From Marinobacter sp. NP-4(2019) (GTDB taxonomy: Bacteria > Pseudomonadota > Gammaproteobacteria > Pseudomonadales > Oleiphilaceae), in the NCBI RefSeq assembly GCF_003994855.1, contig NZ_CP034142.1, forward strand, positions 3,720,001 through 3,784,000: a DNA stretch of 64,000 nucleotides. Reading direction: 5' to 3'. Position 1 is the first letter of the stretch, and the number at the start of each line of letters is the position of its first letter. The translations under genes and the position numbers were made by a program. Below the pieces are notes generated by a model. The model was not told the origin of the DNA, ran no database searches, and was given only the letters and a program-made list of their open reading frames with translations. Shown here in pieces: positions 23,787-32,012 of the stretch.

Positions 23787-24281
23787 TCAGGCCTTCTCCT
23801 TCCAGCCATCGTCCTTCAGCACCGGCCCGACATCGAGCACCGGCGAGGCGTCGATATCGTCGGCATCCATCATATTGGCCACCCGCTGAAGCGACGCGAT
23901 AATCATGGTCTGCTCCCACTCATGCAGGCTCTGGAACTTCTTGATGAAGTCCTCCTGCAGGGGCTGGGGCGCCCGGGCAAGGATATCCGCGCCATCCTCA
24001 GTCAGATGCGCATGCACCTTGCGCTTGTCCCGGGTACTGCGCACACGGTAGACCAGTTGCCGGTGCTCCAGGCGATCCAGAATGGTCGTCACCGTCGCCT
24101 GGCTGAGGCTGACCTTGTCGGCGATGGTCCCTATGGTCACCTCGCCCAGGTCACGGATCGTCCGCATAATCAATAACTGCGGCCCGGTCAGACCGGCATG
24201 TTTGCTCAGGCGCTTGGAATGCAGGTCGGTTGCACGAATGACACGTCTCAGTGCCACCAGCACCTGTTCATAATTGTTCAC
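23787..24281 (-). CDS. MarR-family transcriptional regulator
   Basis: A 164-residue winged-helix regulator with GLTGPQLLIMRTIRDLGEVT, then the recognition helix region LSQATVTTILDRLEHRQLV and the wing RVRSTRDKRKVHAHLTEDG. The GTG at 24281 is chosen because GGAG lies seven bases upstream and it gives the usual MarR length; an open frame continues upstream to 24401 with an ATG at 24371, which would add 30 residues unlike the family. Target genes and ligand are unknown. Confidence 0.85.
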   Translation of the reverse strand: MNNYEQVLVALRRVIRATDLHSKRLSKHAGLTGPQLLIMRTIRDLGEVTIGTIADKVSLSQATVTTILDRLEHRQLVYRVRSTRDKRKVHAHLTEDGADILARAPQPLQEDFIKKFQSLHEWEQTMIIASLQRVANMMDADDIDASPVLDVGPVLKDDGWKEKA

Positions 24282-24549
24282 GGCACTACTCCGATCCGGG
24301 ATCACGGCCCCATTCTGATTGAAATCGGAGGCGTTTACCTGTTTCGAGTAAAGCACTTTGCCACTCGCCATCGGCTTCAGCCTCAATGTCCTTGCATGCA
24401 ATTTATTTATACCACTAACTATTAGAGGTCTTTATTCCTGCAATTGCAAGTCGGCATTTTACCCAGCCATTCGATTTTCCAGCATTTTTTCAGACAGCCA
24501 CTATGCTAAGGTCACCGTTTTCAGACATTCCGTACATGGACAAGGCTCA

Positions 24550-25506
24550 ATGACCACTCATTTCATCCAGCAGACTCTTCAGCCCCGTTCCCGGTTGCTG
24601 CCTTTGCTCACAGGCTTCCTGCTCACCATGCTCATCGCCACCAGCGCCCAGGCACAGCAATCCACGGAACCACCCGATGATCTCAGTGCAGAAGACGTTG
24701 AACAGCGCATTGAGAATCTGGAAAAGCCCATGTACACCCCGTTCGTGGAACTTTACCTGCTGGAAGAAAGCAAAGCCCTGCGCAAAGAAATGCAGAACAC
24801 CAGGGCGGAACTCATCGAGAAGGTCGTCGACAAAGAGCTGTCCGTTGCGGACAAGACCATGTCCTACGCCACCGACACGGTGACTTACTTCTTCTACCTG
24901 ATTGCCGGTGCCACCTCCATCCTGGTGGTGATCGGCTGGAACTCCATACGAGACATGCGCAACCAGCTCACCAGCCTGGCCGAAAAACGGGTGAACGAAC
25001 TGGTGGTAGAGTACGAAAAGCGACTGAAATCCATTGAGGAACAGCTGCAGCAGAAATCCGACATAATCCACCAGAACCAGGCGGAGATTGAGCGCACTAA
25101 CGAAGTGCATTCCCTGTGGCTCAAAGCCAGCCAAGAAACCTCCCAACAAAACAAGATTTCCGCCTACGACCAGATCCTGGATCTGCGGCCGGACGACGTG
25201 GAAGCCCTCAGTTACAAAGCCGACGCAGTGCTGGAGATGCAGGAACCTTTATGGGCCATCAGCCTGTGCCAACGCGCACTCAAACTGGCACCGGATAATG
25301 GCCATGCGCACTATCAACTGGCATGCGCCTACGCTGAAATCGGGCGCTGGGAGGATGCCGTGGCTACACTCCAGAAGGCCATCGACATCTCCGAAGCCTA
25401 CCGTGACGATGCCTCAGTGGATCCGAGTTTCGAACAACTGCGGGATCACGACCGTTTCAGGACCCTCATTTTCCCGGACACCGAAGACAACCATCAGGAT
25501 GACTAG
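24550..25506 (+). CDS. membrane-anchored coiled-coil and TPR protein, function unknown
   Basis: A 318-residue protein. A signal peptide or anchor (LLPLLTGFLLTMLIATSAQA) is followed by an acidic periplasmic segment, a second membrane span near residues 115-135 (YFFYLIAGATSILVVIGW), a charged coiled coil (about 140-195) and two to three TPR-like repeats (about 200-290). The layout predicts a protein with both a periplasmic and a cytoplasmic part. The ATG at 24550 has AAGG upstream. No enzymatic motif is visible; a scaffold role is the most that can be said. Confidence 0.75.
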   Translation: MTTHFIQQTLQPRSRLLPLLTGFLLTMLIATSAQAQQSTEPPDDLSAEDVEQRIENLEKPMYTPFVELYLLEESKALRKEMQNTRAELIEKVVDKELSVADKTMSYATDTVTYFFYLIAGATSILVVIGWNSIRDMRNQLTSLAEKRVNELVVEYEKRLKSIEEQLQQKSDIIHQNQAEIERTNEVHSLWLKASQETSQQNKISAYDQILDLRPDDVEALSYKADAVLEMQEPLWAISLCQRALKLAPDNGHAHYQLACAYAEIGRWEDAVATLQKAIDISEAYRDDASVDPSFEQLRDHDRFRTLIFPDTEDNHQDD

Positions 25507-25519
25507 ACCGGCAGCGGCA

Positions 25520-25578
25520 CAGTCTTTGCTGCAACATCTTATGAATTTTCAAGGCTTGATGTTCCGGAGCAAAGACTG
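25520..25578. repeat. long hairpin before livK
   Basis: CAGTCTTTGCT (25520-25530) pairs perfectly with AGCAAAGACTG (25568-25578), and inside a small bulge AACATC pairs with GATGTT, leaving a 19-base AT-rich loop. It lies just after the TPR gene and about 90 bases before livK. It may end the upstream transcript, but there is no T-run. Confidence 0.65.
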
Positions 25579-25667
25579 CCCGATTAGCTTGACAAGCTGT
25601 AGGGTGTGGTGTTTGTTTAACTCTCTGAGAACATAAGAATAACCCTGAACACGACAGGACAGACCCA

Positions 25668-26780
25668 ATGAGAACTTCAGTAAAGAAACTCGTAACCGCT
25701 GTTAGCACTTCCATCGCCCTGATGGGCGCGGGGCATGTTGCCGCCGAAATCAAGGTTGGCATTGCCGGACCGATGACCGGCCCCGTCGCGCAGTATGGTG
25801 ACATGCAGTTCTCCGGTGCCCGCATGGCCATTGAGCGCATCAATGCCGATGGCGGCGTCAACGGTGAAATGCTGGAAGCCGTGGAAGTGGATGATGTCTG
25901 CGATCCCAAGCAGGCGGTCACCGTGGCAAACCGCCTGGTGAACGAAGGCGTTCGCTTTGTGGTCGGCCACCTGTGTTCCAGCTCTACCCAACCGGCGTCC
26001 GACATCTACGAAGACGAAGGCATCCTGATGGTAACCCCGGCCTCCACCAGCCCGGACATCACCGAGCGCGGATACGAACTGGTATTCCGTACCATCGGCC
26101 TCGACAGCATGCAGGGCCCGGTTGCCGGGGAATACCTTGCCAGCCTCAATCCCGAGCGCGTTGCCATTGTTCATGACAAGCAGCAATATGGCGAAGGCAT
26201 TGCCACCGCAGTCCGCGACACCCTGAAGAACGCCGGCATTGAAATCGCCATGTTTGAAGGGATTACTGCCGGAGACAAGGACTTCTCATCCCTGATCACC
26301 AAACTGAAGCAAGCCGATGTCGACTATGTCTACTATGGGGGCTATCACCCGGAACTTGGGCTGATCCTGCGGCAGGCGCAACAAGCCGAACTGGATGCCG
26401 TATTCATGGGCCCTGAAGGTGTTGGCAACAAGGACATCAACACCATCGCCGGTGACGCCGCAGAAGGCCTTCTGGTCACACTCCCTCCCAGCTTCGACCA
26501 ACAGGAAGAAAACCGGGATCTGGTTAAAGCGTTCGAGGAAAAAGGTGAGGACCCCTCCGGCCCGTTCGTACTGACCTCCTATACTGCCGTCCAGCTTATC
26601 GCTGAAGGTATTGAGCAGGCAGGCTCGACCGATCCGTTTGATGTCGCAGAAGCCCTGCGCAGCGGCTCGTTTAATACCCCCATCGGTACCGTTGAGTACG
26701 ACGACAAAGGTGATATGAAGTCCTTTAAGTTCGTTGTGTACGAATGGCATTCAGATGGCAGCAAAACTCCGGTAAACTGA
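25668..26780 (+). CDS. livK: branched-chain amino acid ABC transporter, periplasmic binding protein
   Basis: A 370-residue periplasmic binding protein (LivJ/LivK/BraC type). A signal peptide precedes AAEIKVGIAGPMTGPVAQYGD, the standard start of the mature protein. The VDDVCDPKQAVTVANRLV and VVGHLCSSST blocks are typical of leucine/isoleucine/valine binders, with the two cysteines of the usual disulfide. The protein would deliver substrate to the LivHM channel encoded next. Exact specificity is inferred from family. Confidence 0.93.
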   Translation: MRTSVKKLVTAVSTSIALMGAGHVAAEIKVGIAGPMTGPVAQYGDMQFSGARMAIERINADGGVNGEMLEAVEVDDVCDPKQAVTVANRLVNEGVRFVVGHLCSSSTQPASDIYEDEGILMVTPASTSPDITERGYELVFRTIGLDSMQGPVAGEYLASLNPERVAIVHDKQQYGEGIATAVRDTLKNAGIEIAMFEGITAGDKDFSSLITKLKQADVDYVYYGGYHPELGLILRQAQQAELDAVFMGPEGVGNKDINTIAGDAAEGLLVTLPPSFDQQEENRDLVKAFEEKGEDPSGPFVLTSYTAVQLIAEGIEQAGSTDPFDVAEALRSGSFNTPIGTVEYDDKGDMKSFKFVVYEWHSDGSKTPVN

Positions 26781-26942
26781 GCCGAAATTGTTAAAAAACG
26801 GTAACAATGAGAACACCTTCTCACCGCGATCCGGGAGAAGGTGTTTTTCTAGGTTCCTGTTGATCCTTCCCGCACCCGCGCCGGCACCCCGGAGCGTCAG
26901 GTGTGGTCAGTGGAGGGGGCAGGCTTTCGGAGTCCCACAACA

Positions 26943-27866
26943 ATGCAAGATCTCCTTTATTTCCTGCAACAGCTTATTAACGGGCTGACGATCGGGAGCA
27001 CCTATGCCCTGATCGCCATCGGCTACACGATGGTTTACGGCATCATTGGCATGATCAACTTTGCCCATGGTGAGATCTACATGATCGGTGCCTACACCGC
27101 ACTGATTGCCATTACCGGACTCGCTGCCCTTGGTATTGCCTGGCTTCCGCTGATCCTCATCGTTGCGCTCGTGTGCGCCATGATTGTTTCCAGCACCATG
27201 GGCTGGGCAGTCGAGAGGGTCGCCTACCGACCGGTTCGTGGACGCCACCGGCTGATCCCGCTGATTTCCGCCATCGGCATGTCCATTTTCCTGCAAAACT
27301 ACGTCCACCTGGCCCAGGGCTCCCGCAACATTGGTTTTCCCGCACTGATTGAGGGCGGTTTCCGCTTCGGCAGCGCGGACTCGTTCCAGACGTCGATTTC
27401 CTACATGCAGATTACAATCTTCATCACCACGCTGATCTGCATGACCCTGCTGTCCCTGTTTATATCCCGGTCACGTATTGGCCGTGCCTGCCGTGCCGTC
27501 TCCCAGGACCTCGGCATGGCCAGTCTGCTGGGCATCGATACCAACCGCATCATCTCGGCCACTTTTGTGATTGGCGCCGCCCTGGCGGCGGTTGCGGGCC
27601 TTCTGTTGGGCATGTATTACGGCTCCATCGACCCACTATTCGGGTTTATCGCTGGATTGAAGGCCTTCACCGCGGCGGTGCTTGGCGGCATCGGCAGCAT
27701 CCCCGGCGCCATGTTGGGTGGGCTCATCCTCGGCGTTGCCGAAAGCATGACTTCCGGGTATCTCAGCGGGGAATACAAGGACGTGGTGTCTTTCGGACTG
27801 CTGATACTCATTCTTCTCTTCAAGCCTACCGGCCTGCTTGGTAAACCGGAGGTGGAAAAGATCTGA
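26943..27866 (+). CDS. livH: branched-chain amino acid ABC transporter permease LivH
   Basis: A 307-residue inner-membrane permease with about eight hydrophobic segments. It opens [20 protein letters not shown], and [16 protein letters not shown] near residue 40 is a LivH signature; the cytoplasmic EAA-like coupling region lies around [14 protein letters not shown]. The ATG at 26943 has GGAG upstream. The gene ends overlapping livM by one base (TGATG), indicating coupled translation. Confidence 0.94.
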   Translation: MQDLLYFLQQLINGLTIGSTYALIAIGYTMVYGIIGMINFAHGEIYMIGAYTALIAITGLAALGIAWLPLILIVALVCAMIVSSTMGWAVERVAYRPVRGRHRLIPLISAIGMSIFLQNYVHLAQGSRNIGFPALIEGGFRFGSADSFQTSISYMQITIFITTLICMTLLSLFISRSRIGRACRAVSQDLGMASLLGIDTNRIISATFVIGAALAAVAGLLLGMYYGSIDPLFGFIAGLKAFTAAVLGGIGSIPGAMLGGLILGVAESMTSGYLSGEYKDVVSFGLLILILLFKPTGLLGKPEVEKI

Positions 27867-29137
27867 TGGCTGCACATAACCTGAAACACGCGCTGTTCTG
27901 CGCCATTGTCACACTGATCATTGCCTATCCGATCCTCGGCCTGAACCTGGTCGCGTCGGGAACGGATATCGTCCTGGAAGGCGCCACGACCCAGACCGTT
28001 ATTTCGGTCCTGTTCGCGGCAGTGGTTGTCTTTCTGTTCCAGTTGTTCCGCGACAACATCATGGGGGCTCTCGGCAAGGCTCCGGCACTCAATCCACTGG
28101 CCAACCGCCAGCCCATGGAGCAAAGCAAACGGCTGAAACTGGAATCCACCATTCTGACACTGATCATCATCGGGGCACTGATCTGGCCCTTCTTCGTATC
28201 CCGGGGGTCGGTCGATCTGGCCACCCTGGTGCTGATCTACATTATGCTGGCCCTGGGCCTCAACGTGGTGGTCGGGCTCGCCGGGCTATTGGACCTGGGC
28301 TACGTGGCCTTCTATGCCGTCGGTGCTTACACTTTCGCCCTGTTGTCCCAGTATTACGGGGTTTCCTTCTGGTTTGCACTACCCATTGGCGCCCTGCTGG
28401 CCGCCCTGTTCGGCCTGGTACTGGGTTTTCCGGTACTGCGGCTCAGGGGCGACTACCTGGCAATTGTGACCCTCGGTTTCGGTGAGATTATCCGTATCCT
28501 GCTGAATAACATGACCAGCCTGACCGGCGGTCCCAACGGCATTGGCGGCATTCCCGATCCGACACTGTTTGGCATGGAGTTTGGCCGGCGCGTCAAGGAA
28601 GAAGGCAACGTTTCCTTCCATGAAACCTTTGGCATCGCCTACAGCAGCGAGCACAAGATCATTTTTCTGTACCTGATTGCCCTGGTTCTGGCCGTCATTA
28701 CCGCCCTGGTCATCCGCCGCCTGATGCGCATGCCGGTCGGCCGCGCCTGGGAAGCCCTGCGGGAGGACGAAATCGCTGCCCGCTCGCTGGGCCTGAGCCG
28801 TACCTCGGTGAAACTGTCCGCGTTTACCATCGGCGCGTTCTTCGCCGGCTTCGCCGGAACTGTCTTTGCCTCCAAACAGGGCTTTATCAGCCCCGAATCG
28901 TTTGTCTTCTTGGAATCCGCCATCGTTCTGGCGATTGTGGTACTCGGTGGTATGGGCTCGCAGCTCGGCGTCATCCTCGCGGCCATCGCAGTCACCATCC
29001 TGCCGGAACTTGCCCGGGAGTTCTCCGAATACCGGATGCTGATCTTCGGTGCCGCCATGGTACTGATGATGGTCTGGCGCCCGCAGGGTCTGATGCCCAT
29101 GCGTCGCATCCATATCGAACTGCAAAAACTGGAGTAA
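27866..29137 (+). CDS. livM: branched-chain amino acid ABC transporter permease LivM
   Basis: A 423-residue permease, the partner of LivH. The N-terminal 110 residues are an extra region with two to three membrane spans, as in Pseudomonas BraE; the conserved core then starts at [20 protein letters not shown]. The [15 protein letters not shown] and [18 protein letters not shown] blocks (here [14 protein letters not shown]) are typical. It is six bases from livG. Confidence 0.94.
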   Translation: MAAHNLKHALFCAIVTLIIAYPILGLNLVASGTDIVLEGATTQTVISVLFAAVVVFLFQLFRDNIMGALGKAPALNPLANRQPMEQSKRLKLESTILTLIIIGALIWPFFVSRGSVDLATLVLIYIMLALGLNVVVGLAGLLDLGYVAFYAVGAYTFALLSQYYGVSFWFALPIGALLAALFGLVLGFPVLRLRGDYLAIVTLGFGEIIRILLNNMTSLTGGPNGIGGIPDPTLFGMEFGRRVKEEGNVSFHETFGIAYSSEHKIIFLYLIALVLAVITALVIRRLMRMPVGRAWEALREDEIAARSLGLSRTSVKLSAFTIGAFFAGFAGTVFASKQGFISPESFVFLESAIVLAIVVLGGMGSQLGVILAAIAVTILPELAREFSEYRMLIFGAAMVLMMVWRPQGLMPMRRIHIELQKLE

Positions 29138-29143
29138 CGGACG

Positions 29144-29899
29144 ATGCTTGAAGTACAGAATCTGTCCATGCGCTTTGGCGGGCTCCTGGCGGTCGATCAG
29201 GTTTCCCTCGACGTTGAGGAACACGAAATCGTGTCCATTATCGGCCCCAATGGTGCCGGCAAGACTACCGTGTTCAACTGCATGAGTGGTTTCTACAAAC
29301 CCACCGGTGGCAAAATCCTGTTCGAAGGACGCGAGGTTCAGGGCAAACCGGATTTCCGGATCTCCCGCCTGGGAATGGTCCGCACGTTCCAACACGTTCG
29401 CCTGTTCAATCGGATGACCGTGGTGGAGAATCTGCTGGTCGCCCAGCACCGCCACCTGAATACCAACCTGATCTCCGGTTTGCTGAAAACGCCAAGCTAC
29501 CGTGAGCGGGAACAGAAATCCCTGGATCGAGCCAGTTACTGGCTCGATCGGGTGGGCTTGCTGGACCTCGCCAACCGGGACGCCGGCAACCTGGCTTATG
29601 GCCAACAACGACGGCTGGAAATTGCCCGCTGCATGGTAACCGAACCTAAGCTGCTGATGCTGGATGAACCTGCGGCCGGCCTCAACCCGGCGGAAACCCG
29701 GGACCTGAACCAACTGATTGTCAGTCTCAAGGAAGACTACAACGTGTCCGTCGTGCTTATTGAACACGATATGAGTCTGGTGATGGATATTTCCGACCGC
29801 ATCAACGTCATTAACCAGGGGCGCCCCCTGGCCAACGGCACGCCGGACGAAATCCGCAGCAACGACGACGTCATCAAAGCCTATCTGGGTGAGGCCTGA
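29144..29899 (+). CDS. livG: branched-chain amino acid ABC transporter ATP-binding protein LivG
   Basis: A 251-residue ABC ATPase with Walker A GPNGAGKTT near residue 36, the variant signature LAYGQQRRLEIAR typical of LivG, Walker B LLMLDEPAAGLNPAE and the switch histidine in VVLIEHDMSLVM. It pairs with LivF to drive the LivHM permease. Confidence 0.95.
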   Translation: MLEVQNLSMRFGGLLAVDQVSLDVEEHEIVSIIGPNGAGKTTVFNCMSGFYKPTGGKILFEGREVQGKPDFRISRLGMVRTFQHVRLFNRMTVVENLLVAQHRHLNTNLISGLLKTPSYREREQKSLDRASYWLDRVGLLDLANRDAGNLAYGQQRRLEIARCMVTEPKLLMLDEPAAGLNPAETRDLNQLIVSLKEDYNVSVVLIEHDMSLVMDISDRINVINQGRPLANGTPDEIRSNDDVIKAYLGEA

Positions 29900-29908
29900 G
29901 GAAACTCC

Positions 29909-30610
29909 ATGCTAGTACTAGAAGATGTCCATACCCACTACGGCAAGATCGAGGCGCTGCACGGGGTGTCCGTGGAAGTCAGGAAGGGCGAGATTGTTTC
30001 GCTGATCGGAGCCAATGGCGCCGGCAAGACGACACTGCTGATGACCGTCTGCGGAAATCCCCAGGCCAGCTCCGGCCGGATCATTCTGGAGGGGCGGGAT
30101 ATTACCCGCCAACCCACGGCCACCATTATGCGCTCCGGTATTTCGATAGTTCCCGAGGGCCGGCGTGTGTTCTCCGGCCTGACCGTAGAGGAAAACCTTC
30201 ATATGGGGGGATTCTTCAACACCAAGGCCGAAATCCGCAAGAGCCAGGATCACGTCTATGAACTGTTCCCGCGGTTGAAAGAGCGCGAACACCAGCGTGC
30301 CGGCACCATGTCCGGCGGCGAGCAGCAAATGCTGGCAATTGGCCGCGCGCTGATGAGCAAGCCGAACATGATCATCCTGGACGAACCGTCCCTGGGGCTG
30401 GCACCGCTGGTGATCAGGCAGATCTTCGAGATCATCGGACATTTGCGGGACGAGGGTATTACGGTGTTCCTGGTCGAACAGAACGCCCACCAGGCGCTGA
30501 ACCTGGCTGATCGGGGCTATGTGCTGGAAACTGGCAAGATCCGGCTGCACGACACCGGCAAGAATCTGCTGGCTAACCCGGATGTCCAGAATGCCTATCT
30601 CGGGGGGTAG
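29909..30610 (+). CDS. livF: branched-chain amino acid ABC transporter ATP-binding protein LivF
   Basis: A 233-residue ABC ATPase: Walker A GANGAGKTT near residue 36, signature MSGGEQQMLAIGRALM, Walker B MIILDEPSLGLAPL and a switch region VFLVEQNAHQAL with glutamine in place of histidine at that position (EQN), which is normal for LivF. It is the last gene of the liv operon, nine bases after livG. Confidence 0.95.
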   Translation: MLVLEDVHTHYGKIEALHGVSVEVRKGEIVSLIGANGAGKTTLLMTVCGNPQASSGRIILEGRDITRQPTATIMRSGISIVPEGRRVFSGLTVEENLHMGGFFNTKAEIRKSQDHVYELFPRLKEREHQRAGTMSGGEQQMLAIGRALMSKPNMIILDEPSLGLAPLVIRQIFEIIGHLRDEGITVFLVEQNAHQALNLADRGYVLETGKIRLHDTGKNLLANPDVQNAYLGG

Positions 30611-30633
30611 GCAACTAAAAACCGGTACGACTG

Positions 30634-30681
30634 GATACAGAAAGGCCGGGGCATGCTGTCATGCTCCGGCCTTTCTGTATC
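30634..30681. terminator. 22-bp hairpin between livF and a convergent lipoprotein gene
   Basis: GATACAGAAAGGCCGGGG continuing to CATG pairs over 22 bp, with one G-T wobble, with the right arm 30660-30681 around a CTGT loop. It is symmetrical and lies between two gene ends, so it can serve both strands. The T-runs inside the stem are short, and the stem is unusually long for a simple terminator. Confidence 0.75.
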
Positions 30682-30697
30682 GAACACCCGAACGTAA

Positions 30698-31132
30698 TTA
30701 CTTCACGCTCTTGATGGTGCCCTTGTAGCCCTCAACGGTTACGTCGATGGTGCCATATACCAGGTAATCATTCTTCTTGACGGTGTAACGCGGGGCCACA
30801 ATGACATCCGCACCGGAAGCGGAGATGGCATTGTAGGCAGCTGCGGACTTGACTGAAGCAACCGGGTCCAGGCCACCCAGGCCGAACGCGCCGCCGGCGC
30901 CGTTACCGTATTCCATGCCATCTGCATACTCATTGTCATCACTCATGGTGAAAAACAGAACCTTGGTGGCAGAGGACTGACCGGTAATTTTCTCGCCAAC
31001 TTCGATATCGGCCTTGATATCGGTACCCACGGAACCGTTGAGCGGAACCGGGCTGGAGCTGACGTTCAGGGAGGAGCAGCCGGTCATTGCGCCGGCCAGC
31101 AGCAGGCTGGATGCGATAAGTGCTTTTTTCAC
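30698..31132 (-). CDS. small outer-membrane-type lipoprotein, function unknown
   Basis: A 144-residue protein with a lipoprotein signal: MKKALIASSLLLAGAMTGC, with the lipobox cysteine at 19 followed by SS, which favours outer-membrane sorting. The mature part is small, glycine-rich in the middle (GNGAGGAFGLGGLDP) and ends in a beta-rich KGTIKSVK. It has its own promoter upstream and a shared hairpin at the end. No named family is recognised with confidence. Confidence 0.8.
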   Translation of the reverse strand: MKKALIASSLLLAGAMTGCSSLNVSSSPVPLNGSVGTDIKADIEVGEKITGQSSATKVLFFTMSDDNEYADGMEYGNGAGGAFGLGGLDPVASVKSAAAYNAISASGADVIVAPRYTVKKNDYLVYGTIDVTVEGYKGTIKSVK

Positions 31133-31177
31133 AGAAGTATCTCCATATGTTGTGTGTAAGCCTTCATGGCCGCGCGC

Positions 31178-31206
31178 ACTATACCCAAAGAACCCTTATA
31201 TAACAA
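31178..31206 (-). promoter_or_regulatory. sigma-70 promoter of the lipoprotein gene
   Basis: On the minus strand TTGTTA, 17 bases, TATAGT, about 50 bases before the start codon. It lies in a 326-base AT-rich gap (31133-31458) that otherwise shows nothing but the facing promoter for the DUF3015 gene. Confidence 0.6.
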
Positions 31207-31309
31207 TATTGATAACCTTTTAATTTTGTTAGTTCTTTTTAGAATATGAACACGTGATCACATTTTCCACTCTTTTCGGGACAAATCAATCACTCACATC
31301 GCTGTAACC

Positions 31310-31336
31310 TTGTTTTTCATGGAATTGGACTATACT
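31310..31336 (+). promoter_or_regulatory. possible sigma-70 promoter of the DUF3015 gene
   Basis: TTGTTT, a short 15-base spacer and TATACT, about 120 bases before the start. The -10 is good; the -35 and spacing are weak. Confidence 0.45.
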
Positions 31337-31458
31337 CAACGGAACGGTCAACCTGTCTCCACGGGAAATCAGTCAGGGCCGTTACCGTGCCGATTCCACG
31401 AACGCAGGCAAACCGGCACGGCAAGCGACGAAAGCTAGACCACAACAAGGAGTGGATA

Positions 31459-31923
31459 ATGAAAAAACTGATCGCAGGTGCAATTCTTCTGGGCGCATCA
31501 TCCATGGCTTTTGCACAGCCTGGTTGTGGCGTGGGCGCCATGATCTGGAAGGGCCAGTCCGGTATTGCCCCCCACGTTCTCGCGGCCACCACCAACGGCA
31601 CGTTCGGTAACCAGACCTTCGGCATGACTACCGGTACGCTGGGCTGCCAGACCAACCAGTCCGTTCAATCCATGGCCATGTATATGGACAGCAACATCGA
31701 CAAGGTTGCCCGTGACATGTCTCGCGGCTCCGGCGAGAACCTGGAAACCCTGGCGGTGCTGTTGGGCGTAGATGAAGCGGACCGTGACTCGTTCCGTCAG
31801 ATCCTTCAGGACAACTTCGCAACCATCTTCCCGAACTCCGAAACCACCTCCGGCGAAGCGGTAGACGCTATCGTGGCGCTGCTGGAAAAAGATGAGGCTC
31901 TCAGCAAGTACGTGGCTGCCTGA
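31459..31923 (+). CDS. DUF3015 family exported protein
   Basis: A 154-residue protein with a signal peptide cut after AFAQ. The mature part begins PGCGVGAMIWKGQSGIAPHV and has the ATTNGT and GTLGCQTN motifs that I associate with DUF3015. Two mature cysteines could form a periplasmic disulfide. The ATG at 31459 has AAGGAG upstream. The role is unknown; it is followed by another exported protein gene after about 90 bases. Confidence 0.85.
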   Translation: MKKLIAGAILLGASSMAFAQPGCGVGAMIWKGQSGIAPHVLAATTNGTFGNQTFGMTTGTLGCQTNQSVQSMAMYMDSNIDKVARDMSRGSGENLETLAVLLGVDEADRDSFRQILQDNFATIFPNSETTSGEAVDAIVALLEKDEALSKYVAA

Positions 31924-32012
31924 TCTTTCAACATCAAGGGACCCATTGCGCCAGGGACGGCGCACTTCGCTGACATAACCCATCCGCCCAACCCGGATTC
32001 GACTGACTATTC

